A stretch of DNA of 7,013 nucleotides from NCBI GenBank assembly GCA_947644185.1, contig CANRZC010000118.1, forward strand, positions 1 to 7,013, written 5' to 3'. The position numbers and the translations under genes are program-made. The stretch comes from an uncultured Acetatifactor sp. (GTDB lineage: Bacteria; Bacillota; Clostridia; Lachnospirales; Lachnospiraceae). Under the pieces are notes generated by a model, which saw only the letters and a list, made by a program, of their open reading frames with translations, had not been told where the DNA came from and ran no database searches. Of the stretch, positions 1 to 5,951 are shown in pieces (within the stretch, counting starts at the first letter, position 1; each line of letters starts with the position of its first letter).

Positions 1-1640
1 AAAACGATTTTATCCTCCAGGCAGGAATTCTGGCAGCGGCTGGAATTATCAGCAGAATCATCGGGCTCCTTTACAGGAGCCCTTTGTACAATGTAGTCGG
101 GGCGCTGGGAATGGGATACTATAACTCTGCGTTTAACTATTACTCCATCATTCTGATGATATCTTCCTACAGCATTCCAGCTGCCATGTCAAAGGTCATA
201 GCCCAGAAGCTGGCTGTAAAGGAGTACCGCAATGCCCACCGGATTTTTTTAGGGGCCATAGGCTATGTGCTGGCAGTGGGAGGTGTGGCCAGCCTGGTGC
301 TGTATTTTGGAGCAGGGATTTTCGTGCCAAAGAACGCCATTCCTGTGCTGCAGACATTTGCTCCTACGATTTTTATCTATGGAATACTGGGGGTGCTACG
401 CGGGTATTTTCAGGCTCATGAAAGTATGGTACAGACCTCTGTGTCCCAGATATTGGAGCAGATTTCCAATGCTGTTGTCAGCATCGGTGCCGCTTACCTG
501 CTGATAAAAACCCAGATAGGAACGCTGGATATACCCGCAGATGAGGCGGGGCGAGTGGATCGCGCTGTGTACGGCGCAACTGGCAGTGCCATGGGAACAG
601 GAGCAGGCGTGCTGGTGGCGCTTTTATTCATGGCTGCTATCTATGGGATGAACCGTGGTATCATCACACGGCGGATAAAAAACGATAGGCATAAGAGGGT
701 GGACTCCTACGGCACTATCTTCAGGCTGATCACTATGGTGGTGATGCCCTTTATCTTAAGCACTGCAGTAGCAAATATGGCTACGGCTGTGAACAATAGT
801 ATTTATTTAAAGATGCTGCCCGCTTTGCGGGAGGTGAATGAACTGGCCATGGGAGAGCGCTGGGGTGTGTTTCAGACAGAGGCTGTGACCATATCCAATA
901 TTCCCAATGCATTTGCGGCAGCCATGGCGGCGGCTATGATTCCCCTAGTAGCCCAGCTGATTGCTTCTGCCAACCTGTCAGGGGCCAGGGAGAAGATAGG
1001 GCTGTCCATCAAGAGCACCATGGTTATCTCCATTCCCTGTGCAGTAGGGCTATTTGCCCTAGCTCGCCCTGTGACAGCGCTGCTCTTCCGCAATACCCCG
1101 GAGGAGGAGGATTTGGCCACCAGGCTTTTGATGGCATTGGCATTGTACATTGTGCTGAATGCCCTGTCCTCGTTGACCAGCCAGATCCTGCAGGGCCTGG
1201 GCAAGGTAAGTATACCTATTATAAATGCAGGTATTGCACTGGTGCTGCAAACTCTGGCGGCAGTGCTGCTTTTGCTCTATACAGATTTAGATTTATATGC
1301 CATTGTCATTGCCAATACGCTGTATGCTGTCTGTGTATGTGTGCTAAACCAGGTGGCAGTGTGCAGGGCAATCGGCTACCGGCAGGAGGTGAAGAAGACC
1401 TTTTTGATTCCCTCTCTGGCCTCAGCCTGTATGGGCGGAGTGGCATGGGCAGTCTATGAAAGCCTTCGGATGCTGACCTCTTCTCCGAGGATTTCTGTGG
1501 TGATCGCTATCGTGGTAGCCGTGTGTGTCTATTTTGCCATGCTGCTTTTGTTCCGTGGACTGTCGGAAGAGGAACTGCGCGGATTCCCCAAAGGATACCT
1601 GTTGGTAAGACTGGCAAAGAAGTGCAAGCTGATGAAATAA
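1..1640 (+). CDS. MOP-superfamily lipid/polysaccharide flippase, SpoVB/MurJ-like (5' end outside window)
   Basis: This is an integral membrane protein of the MATE-like MOP superfamily, COG2244/SpoVB type. Family members flip lipid-linked cell-wall or polysaccharide precursors across the cytoplasmic membrane. The frame is open from base 3 (first full codon Asn) to TAA at 1638-1640, giving 545 visible residues. The true start lies upstream. A TTG at 84 is not the start, because the residues before it (NDFILQAGILAAAGIISRII) form the conserved first helix of the family. Long hydrophobic segments recur to the C-terminus, about 14 by eye. The conserved parts include the early SRIIG motif (in-window residues 17-21), ISSYSIPAAMSKVIAQ, and a short basic cytoplasmic tail ending in KKCKLMK. 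The length matches the usual 540-560 aa, so only a few codons are missing. It is convergent with the sugar operon and probably unrelated to it. Family assignment is firm. The precise role (spore cortex, lipid II or polysaccharide export) is inference. Confidence 0.88.
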   Translation, partial: NDFILQAGILAAAGIISRIIGLLYRSPLYNVVGALGMGYYNSAFNYYSIILMISSYSIPAAMSKVIAQKLAVKEYRNAHRIFLGAIGYVLAVGGVASLVLYFGAGIFVPKNAIPVLQTFAPTIFIYGILGVLRGYFQAHESMVQTSVSQILEQISNAVVSIGAAYLLIKTQIGTLDIPADEAGRVDRAVYGATGSAMGTGAGVLVALLFMAAIYGMNRGIITRRIKNDRHKRVDSYGTIFRLITMVVMPFILSTAVANMATAVNNSIYLKMLPALREVNELAMGERWGVFQTEAVTISNIPNAFAAAMAAAMIPLVAQLIASANLSGAREKIGLSIKSTMVISIPCAVGLFALARPVTALLFRNTPEEEDLATRLLMALALYIVLNALSSLTSQILQGLGKVSIPIINAGIALVLQTLAAVLLLLYTDLDLYAIVIANTLYAVCVCVLNQVAVCRAIGYRQEVKKTFLIPSLASACMGGVAWAVYESLRMLTSSPRISVVIAIVVAVCVYFAMLLLFRGLSEEELRGFPKGYLLVRLAKKCKLMK

Positions 1641-1665
1641 ATGTCTCCAATGCTTTGGATCTACA

Positions 1666-1693
1666 AGAGGGTGTATAAACACCCTCTCTTTTT
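1666..1693 (+). terminator. Rho-independent terminator of the flippase gene
   Basis: A perfect 9-bp stem (AGAGGGTGT at 1666-1674 with ACACCCTCT at 1679-1687) encloses the tetraloop ATAA. It is followed by C and TTTTT (1689-1693). It lies 25 nt after the flippase stop codon. Read on the minus strand the stem is followed only by TGTAGATCC, so it is a good terminator for the plus strand only. Confidence 0.9.
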
Positions 1694-1696
1694 AAT

Positions 1697-1721
1697 GCGC
1701 AGGCCCGCATGGGGGCCGCGC
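1697..1721. other. GC-rich hairpin between convergent genes
   Basis: GCGC (1697-1700) plus GGCCC (1702-1706) pairs with GGGCC (1713-1717) plus GCGC (1718-1721). A1701 is bulged and the loop is GCATGG. It lies in the 106-nt gap between the flippase stop and the last gene of the minus-strand operon. There is no T-tract after it on the minus strand (the following bases are ATTAAAAAG), so it is not a canonical terminator. It could still stabilise the operon's 3' end or help a factor-dependent stop. Its role is unproven. Confidence 0.4.
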
Positions 1722-1746
1722 GGCGAGTAGTGGAGAAATCGCTTCC

Positions 1747-2529
1747 TCAATCCTTCAGCATCAAATTGCGGAAATACTGGATGGTATAGTCGATTCCTTT
1801 CTCTCCCAGTTCGTCTTTCCAGTTGGCGGAATGAGGTTCGATGCTTAAGCACTTGTCATATCCCTTTGCGTAGAGGATTGCAAGAAATGCACCCCAATTG
1901 GTCTGGTCTAGCCCTGCTGGCGGATCGTCATAGCGTTCTCCACCTATCACCAGAGACCCCTTCAAGTGTACATGCAGGAAACGATCCCCCCAATCTCTGG
2001 CCTCCTGCAGGTAGTCCCCTCCTGCATAGATGCAGTGAGAAGGATCATATTTAATGTACAGATCCTTTAGATATCCCAGGATCACCGTATAAGCCATTGG
2101 GTCGCAGACAAAGTTATTCCATCTGCAATTGTACACCGCTATCTTTACACCCTTTTCTGCCCCATATGCAATCAGCTTCTCAAAGTAGGAGATTGCCAGG
2201 CCACAGTTCTCATAGTAGGACAACTCCTCCACTTGATTACAGCCTGTGATGTACACGCCGCATTCCAGCTGGGACGCTGCATCAATCAGCTTGCATTCCA
2301 ATTCCAGCTCTTCTTTGCAAATACCGTCTTTGCAAATACGGTCGCTCCCCCATCGGCCCACAGCGCCAATGGGCATCTGGTATTTCAGGCTTCTCTCTCG
2401 AATCACTTCCACATTGTTCAAAAATTCCTGTGCTCTATCATTTACGTCCAGCTCAATAAATGCCATGCCACGTTCTTTTGCACTCTGGAAATCTTTCTCT
2501 TCAAACCATGCAATTCTTCCAAGCTTCAT
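1747..2529 (-). CDS. Sugar phosphate isomerase/epimerase-like TIM-barrel protein (260 aa)
   Basis: This is a xylose-isomerase-like TIM-barrel protein (AP endonuclease 2 superfamily), a family of metal-dependent enzymes that isomerise, epimerise or dehydrate keto-sugars. Visible signature residues are IKYDPSH (D162), HVHLKG (H186, H188) and SIEPHS (E231), which match the expected Asp, His and C-terminal Glu metal ligands. At the first ligand, where many relatives have Glu (ALEN-type) or YHNH, this protein has AVYNCRWNNF (131-140), so that Glu appears to be absent. The segment DDPPAGLDQTNWG (201-213) follows the His motif. The ATG at 2529 is preceded by GGGAAGGG at 9 nt, weaker than the AGGAGG sites of its neighbours. 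A 15-bp tandem duplication lies in the coding region (2313-2342). It is the last gene of the operon, 149 nt after the oxidoreductase gene. Fold and superfamily are secure. The reaction and substrate are unknown, and a non-catalytic or altered-metal role is possible. Confidence 0.9.
   Translation of the reverse strand: MKLGRIAWFEEKDFQSAKERGMAFIELDVNDRAQEFLNNVEVIRERSLKYQMPIGAVGRWGSDRICKDGICKEELELECKLIDAASQLECGVYITGCNQVEELSYYENCGLAISYFEKLIAYGAEKGVKIAVYNCRWNNFVCDPMAYTVILGYLKDLYIKYDPSHCIYAGGDYLQEARDWGDRFLHVHLKGSLVIGGERYDDPPAGLDQTNWGAFLAILYAKGYDKCLSIEPHSANWKDELGEKGIDYTIQYFRNLMLKD
2313..2342 (-). repeat. In-frame 15-bp tandem duplication inside the terminal TIM-barrel gene
   Basis: Two adjacent 15-nt units, CTTTGCAAATACCGT (2313-2327) and CTTTGCAAATACGGT (2328-2342), differ at one base. 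On the coding strand they encode DRICK followed by DGICK (residues 63-72), so the reading frame is kept and five residues are duplicated. The near identity, codon for codon, suggests a recent duplication by slippage rather than protein-level selection for the repeat. Confidence 0.9.
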
Positions 2530-2554
2530 TTTCCTATTCCCTTCCCGTTTTAAT

Positions 2555-2631
2555 CAGACAGCCAGCCCACGGGCCGATCACTGACAATTTTATGTCAGGC
2601 AAAGACCTGCATGACTGGCTGCTGTCTTCTG
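2555..2631 (-). other. Structured intergenic leader before the terminal TIM-barrel gene
   Basis: The 149-nt gap (2530-2678) holds nested inverted repeats. An outer arm CAGCCAG (2559-2565) pairs with CTGGCTG (2615-2621), extended after a 3-nt bulge by AGA/TCT. Inside it, CTGACA (2581-2586) pairs with TGTCAG (2593-2598) around the loop ATTTTA. A short palindrome GCCCACGGGC (2566-2575 region) lies beside it. No T-tract follows on the minus strand, so this is not an intrinsic terminator. It may be an mRNA processing or stability element in the 5' leader of the last gene, or coincidence. Confidence 0.35.
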
Positions 2632-2678
2632 ATTCAGTTCAACTGTCTGGTGCCATAAAGTTCTCTTCTGAAAGAAAA

Positions 2679-3758
2679 TCAGTCAAAAAATACAGGCTTT
2701 CCAGTCTTTCCAGCTTCATAGATAGCCTCAAGAATCTGAGTCACCACCATAGCCTGTCTGGGCTCTACTGTCAAAGGCTCGCCATTGACGATAGCATTGT
2801 AGAACACTTTCTGCTCAATATCCTCAGGCCGCTCTGTGGTTCCATCAAAGAACGCCGCTCCACCTGCTGCCAGCCCTGGCTTCTCCACACACTGTTTTCC
2901 ATAATTCACACGGTTGATCCGCAGACCATCCAGCATATCAGCTCCAGCCTTGGTACCGCACAGGGAGGTCTTTGCCTCGTTGGTGTCCAATGTGTTCAAT
3001 GCCCAGGAGGACTCCAGAACAATGGTGGCTCCATTCTTCATTTTGATAAATCCAAATGCAGAATCCTCTACAGTGAAAACTTCCGGATCCCAGTCACCCC
3101 AGTCATTGCCTGTATCACCCTTCTGATCTGCAAGCTTCCGGTACACAGAGCCTACCACCATCTCAGGCTCATAGTTATCCATCATCCACAGTGTCAGATC
3201 CAGCGCATGAGTTCCGATGTCGATAAGGGGACCGCCACCCTGTTTCTCTGCATCCAGGAACACACCCCAGGTGGGTACTGCTCTCCTGCGAATGGCATGA
3301 GCCTTTGCGTAATAGATCTCTCCCAGATCCCCATTGACACAGGCTCTCTTCAGATAAGCGGAATCTGCGCGGTAGCGGCTCTGATAGCCAATGGTCAGAA
3401 TCTTTCCGGTGCGCTCAGCAGTCTCCACCATCTCCTTGGCCTCAGCATAGGTCTTTGCCATGGGCTTCTCGCACATAACATTTTTGCCAGCCTTCATAGC
3501 CGCAATGCTCACAGGTGCATGGACACTGTTGGGAGTCAGCACATAGACAGCATCTAACTCCTCTTTAAGAAGCTCATTGTAGTCCGTATACACTCTTGCG
3601 TCCTCTGTGCCATACTCTTTTCTGGCTTTCTGCGCTCTCTCCTCAATCAGATCGCAAAATGCCACGATCTCAAAGTTCCCAGTTCTCTTCATAGCGGGGA
3701 GATGCTTTCCATTGGCGATTCCGCCGCAACCTACGATTCCTACTCGCAATTTTCTCAT
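2679..3758 (-). CDS. Gfo/Idh/MocA family NAD(P)-dependent oxidoreductase (359 aa)
   Basis: This is a cytoplasmic dehydrogenase of the glucose-fructose oxidoreductase / inositol dehydrogenase / rhizopine catabolism MocA family. Such enzymes oxidise a sugar or cyclitol hydroxyl to a ketone, or reduce it back. The N-terminal Rossmann fold shows GIVGCGGIA (7-15), with an acidic residue at the end of the second strand (D36), which usually favours NAD(H). The EKP motif (97-99) carries catalytic K98. In the C-terminal domain GGGPLIDIGTHALDL (174-188) supplies D180 and H184, the usual catalytic partners. A longer than usual segment with GDTGNDWGDWDPE (214-226) precedes the VEDSAFGFI strand and may shape the active site. 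Length is typical. The ATG at 3758 has an ideal AGGAGG 7 nt upstream. It sits between two TIM-barrel genes, 80 nt after one and 149 nt before the other, consistent with supplying a keto intermediate. Family is certain, substrate unknown. Confidence 0.95.
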   Translation of the reverse strand: MRKLRVGIVGCGGIANGKHLPAMKRTGNFEIVAFCDLIEERAQKARKEYGTEDARVYTDYNELLKEELDAVYVLTPNSVHAPVSIAAMKAGKNVMCEKPMAKTYAEAKEMVETAERTGKILTIGYQSRYRADSAYLKRACVNGDLGEIYYAKAHAIRRRAVPTWGVFLDAEKQGGGPLIDIGTHALDLTLWMMDNYEPEMVVGSVYRKLADQKGDTGNDWGDWDPEVFTVEDSAFGFIKMKNGATIVLESSWALNTLDTNEAKTSLCGTKAGADMLDGLRINRVNYGKQCVEKPGLAAGGAAFFDGTTERPEDIEQKVFYNAIVNGEPLTVEPRQAMVVTQILEAIYEAGKTGKPVFFD

Positions 3759-3765
3759 ATCAAAA

Positions 3766-3771
3766 CCTCCT
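3766..3771 (-). promoter_or_regulatory. Ribosome binding site of the second Gfo/Idh/MocA gene
   Basis: AGGAGG on the minus strand, 7 nt before the ATG at 3758. This is the consensus Shine-Dalgarno sequence and fixes the start. Confidence 0.85.
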
Positions 3772-3838
3772 GTTTTATCCTTGCCCTTTCAGGGACTTTT
3801 TCATATTTTGTGGAGCTTTTCTTATGCTTGTCATGTCC

Positions 3839-4603
3839 TTATCCCAAAATTTCTCTTAGATACCGGGCACTCTTTTCCATGTTGTCCATGGGTTCTCCGT
3901 AGGGGTGATCGTCCTGCTCCACCACCAGCCATCTGGTGCCACAGGCCTCTGCCTTCTCTACGATAGCAGCGTTATCCTGTTCACCTGCTCCCAGAGCCAC
4001 CTGCTCTACTTCTCCCTTGTTCCTGACAAAGTCCTTCATATGTACCACAGGGCAGCGACCTTTGTATTTCTCCAGATAAGCCACTGGATTCTCCCCGCCT
4101 ACATTCACCCAGCAGGTATCCTGTTCGGTCTGCAGCCACCTTGCGTCCACAGCGTCAAACAGCTCGTCCAGAAAATAAGTTCCTTTTTCCGTCTTTCCAA
4201 ACTCATAGTCATGATTGTGATACATCAAAGTGATTCCATACTCTGCGCAGCATGCACCCAGCTTTTCCATAAACTGACAGGTCTCTTCAAACTTTCCACC
4301 GCCATAGTGACACTCCAGGGACATTCCAGGAATCCCAATATAGCTGCAGCCTATGGTCTTGTAGGCCTGTACAGTGCCCTCCATGTCCTCCTGAAAGGGC
4401 TCTAACCCCACATGGGCGCTGACAGCTTCCAGTCCCACTTCTTTCAAGCAGTCCCTCACTGTCTCTGGGCTTAGTCCATACAAGCCCGCCAGTTCTACAC
4501 CCTCATAGCCGCATTCCTTCAATGCTTTCATGGTTCCCGCAAAGTCTTTCTCCGCCGCATCCCTCACAGAATACACCTGTGCGGCAATTCCCATCTTTTC
4601 CAT
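3839..4603 (-). CDS. Sugar phosphate isomerase/epimerase, IolE/IolI-like TIM barrel (254 aa)
   Basis: This is a xylose-isomerase-like TIM-barrel enzyme (COG1082 type) with the full set of expected metal-site motifs: YHNHDYEFG (128-136), QDTCWV (D162), VVHMKD (H188) and VVEQDD (E229). Relatives act on keto-sugars or keto-inositols as isomerases, epimerases or dehydratases using a divalent metal. The start with AAQVYSVRDA and the GYEGVELAGLYG segment (32-43) are typical of the family's first barrel strands. The ATG at 4603 is the earliest possible start, since an in-frame TGA lies only four codons upstream. It has GGTGA 9 nt before it, which can pair with the anti-Shine-Dalgarno, while the AAAGGA further up is too far away (16 nt). 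A second in-frame ATG lies at codon 4. It begins 64 nt after one Gfo/Idh/MocA gene and ends 80 nt before the next, in an evident operon. Family is secure, substrate unknown. Confidence 0.93.
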   Translation of the reverse strand: MEKMGIAAQVYSVRDAAEKDFAGTMKALKECGYEGVELAGLYGLSPETVRDCLKEVGLEAVSAHVGLEPFQEDMEGTVQAYKTIGCSYIGIPGMSLECHYGGGKFEETCQFMEKLGACCAEYGITLMYHNHDYEFGKTEKGTYFLDELFDAVDARWLQTEQDTCWVNVGGENPVAYLEKYKGRCPVVHMKDFVRNKGEVEQVALGAGEQDNAAIVEKAEACGTRWLVVEQDDHPYGEPMDNMEKSARYLREILG

Positions 4604-4667
4604 ACCGATTCGTCACCATTCCTTTCCCGCAATCTGCGGATTCTTATGGAACGTTCCTCTATACACT

Positions 4668-5720
4668 TTATATTGTCTCTTTTATGATCTCCCCAGTCTC
4701 GGCCGATTTATGGATGGCTTCCATCAGCTTCATGACACGCATTACTTCTGGAAGGCGGATTCTGCTCTCCTCTCTCCCCTCCATCACTGCCAGCACATTA
4801 TAATAGAATTCTCTCACATCGCTCTCTACCTTGGGAAGCTCCTCTGTAAAGATACTGTCCTCTCTTCTGGGAGCCATAGTCTTCGTCAGACCAGCCGCAG
4901 TGATGACAGGCGTCACGTCCTTTTCGTCCACGCCGGAAGCTCGCACAATCTTTCCATTTAAGGCCCAGTCTTCAATGACTGCTGTGCCGTCTGCTCCCAT
5001 CACATACCATCTGGGAAGGGAGATGAAGTTGCTGGTGCCTACCTCCACCAGAACAGTGACACCGTTCTCAAAGGCAATCTCTGTAGAGAAGCCATCGTCC
5101 ACCAGCTGGTTGGTCACATGGGTCTCCACACCGTAGACGCTTCGAATGGGCACATCAGCAAAGATCTGCAAGATCTGGTCTAAAAGATGTACACCCCAGT
5201 CCAGGATCATACCACCGCCGTGCTCCTTCTCCTGGCGCCAGTCCCCGGGAATCCCCCTGGAACCATGTACTCTGGATTCGATGCGGAACAGCTCTCCCAG
5301 CTTTCCCTCCTCCAAAATCTTCTTTACCGTCAGGAAATCTTCGTCCCAGCGTCTATTCTGGTGAACGGTCAGGAAACGCCCTGTCCGTTTGGAGGCGTCC
5401 ATCATCTCCTGGAGATCTGCTGAGCTTAAGGTAATGGGCTTCTCGCTGATCACATTCTTGCCAGCCTCCATGGCTGCAATCGCCACAGGCTTATGCACAT
5501 CATTGGGAGTGGCTATCAGCACCAGATCCGTCTCTGGATCCGCCAGAAGCTCCTCCAGGCTGCCATACACATGGAGCCCTTTCTCCTGGGCAGCATAGAC
5601 TCTCCTTTCCTCCTTAATGTCCCAAATGCCGGCAATCTCCAGCCCCTCAATGGTCTGGATCTCGTCATAATGCCAGCCTGCCATTCCTCCAAACCCTACA
5701 ATGGCCATCTTATGCGTCAT
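4668..5720 (-). CDS. Gfo/Idh/MocA family NAD(P)-dependent oxidoreductase (350 aa)
   Basis: This is a second dehydrogenase of the Gfo/Idh/MocA family, clearly diverged from the one at 2679-3758. The Rossmann motif is AIVGFGGMAG (6-15), D34 ends the second strand (NAD preference expected), EKP is at 93-95 with catalytic K94, and GGGMILDWGVHLLDQ (168-182) gives D174 and H178. Family members oxidise sugar or cyclitol hydroxyls to ketones. The start chosen is the ATG at 5720, because AGGAGG lies 6 nt upstream and the Rossmann fold begins at once. The reading frame is also open back to an ATG at 5951 that overlaps the previous gene's stop as TAATG. Those 77 extra codons run through a palindromic element, look unlike this family, and are unlikely to be translated. 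It is the second gene of the operon, 230 nt after the first and 64 nt before the IolE/IolI-like gene. Confidence 0.94.
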   Translation of the reverse strand: MTHKMAIVGFGGMAGWHYDEIQTIEGLEIAGIWDIKEERRVYAAQEKGLHVYGSLEELLADPETDLVLIATPNDVHKPVAIAAMEAGKNVISEKPITLSSADLQEMMDASKRTGRFLTVHQNRRWDEDFLTVKKILEEGKLGELFRIESRVHGSRGIPGDWRQEKEHGGGMILDWGVHLLDQILQIFADVPIRSVYGVETHVTNQLVDDGFSTEIAFENGVTVLVEVGTSNFISLPRWYVMGADGTAVIEDWALNGKIVRASGVDEKDVTPVITAAGLTKTMAPRREDSIFTEELPKVESDVREFYYNVLAVMEGREESRIRLPEVMRVMKLMEAIHKSAETGEIIKETI

Positions 5721-5726
5721 ATTCTT

Positions 5727-5732
5727 CCTCCT
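5727..5732 (-). promoter_or_regulatory. Ribosome binding site that sets the start at 5720
   Basis: AGGAGG on the minus strand, 6 nt before the ATG at 5720. It decides for the internal start of the oxidoreductase over the open-frame ATG at 5951, which has no Shine-Dalgarno of its own beyond possible coupling to the preceding stop codon. Confidence 0.85.
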
Positions 5733-5809
5733 CGCCCGGCAGGCAAAACATTCCCCCTGCTCCAAGCATATTTCCTCGATTAGAAAGTACCAAAAAGCGG
5801 TGCCAGTCC

Positions 5810-5951
5810 GGAAGAATGCCCGCACTTTGGGCATTCTTCCATGCGAGAACGGATTGCAAAGCGAACTTGTTCGCTCTGCAATCCTAGAAGTTCTTGGCGG
5901 GCGTAAAGAGGGGCCCTGCCCCTCTTGCCCGCCTAGAACTTCTTCTCGCAT
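5810..5951. repeat. Dense palindromic element: hairpin plus three-way junction between operon genes
   Basis: Nearly every base pairs. Hairpin A is a perfect 12-bp stem, GGAAGAATGCCC (5810-5821) with GGGCATTCTTCC (5829-5840). It abuts a closing stem ATGCGAGAA (5841-5849) / TTCTCGCAT (5943-5951). Inside are hairpin B, GGATTGCAAAGCGAA (5851-5865) with TTCGCTCTGCAATCC (5870-5884), one A-C mismatch and loop CTTG, and hairpin C. Hairpin C has arms of 9 bp (5886-5894/5935-5943), 7 bp (5896-5902/5927-5933) and 8 bp (5906-5913/5919-5926), with one mismatch and a 3-nt bulge. The element begins on the last base of the upstream gene's stop codon. No T-tract adjoins any stem in either direction, arguing against intrinsic termination. 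It resembles REP/BIME- or MITE-like palindromic repeats, or a structured intercistronic RNA that could protect or process the mRNA. The pairing is read directly; its nature is inference. Confidence 0.8.

Noticed and set aside
84..1640. TTG at 84 as the start of the flippase gene
   Set aside because: The frame is open upstream and encodes the conserved first helix, so the true start is beyond the left edge.
2460..3557. A 365-codon open frame on the plus strand
   Set aside because: It lies antisense to the Gfo/Idh/MocA gene, whose Rossmann, EKP and GGGPLIDIGTH motifs are unmistakable. The plus-strand product is rich in Cys, His and Ser, has no recognisable domain and has no ribosome binding site. 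It is a shadow of the real gene's codon usage.
3781..3806. CCCT-TTC-AGGG hairpin followed by ACTTTTTC as a plus-strand terminator
   Set aside because: The stem is only 4 bp and no plus-strand gene precedes it.
3905..4405. A 166-codon plus-strand open frame
   Set aside because: It is antisense to the IolE/IolI-like gene, with no start signal and no recognisable protein features.
4648..4657. GGAACGTTCC palindrome between two operon genes as a cre or operator site
   Set aside because: It does not fit the cre consensus, is a single short palindrome inside an operon, and can occur by chance.
5810..5840. The perfect 12-bp hairpin as an intrinsic terminator after the first operon gene
   Set aside because: On the minus strand a T-run (CTTTTTGG) appears only about 12 nt after the stem. 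On the plus strand the next bases are ATGCGAG. Neither fits Rho-independent termination.
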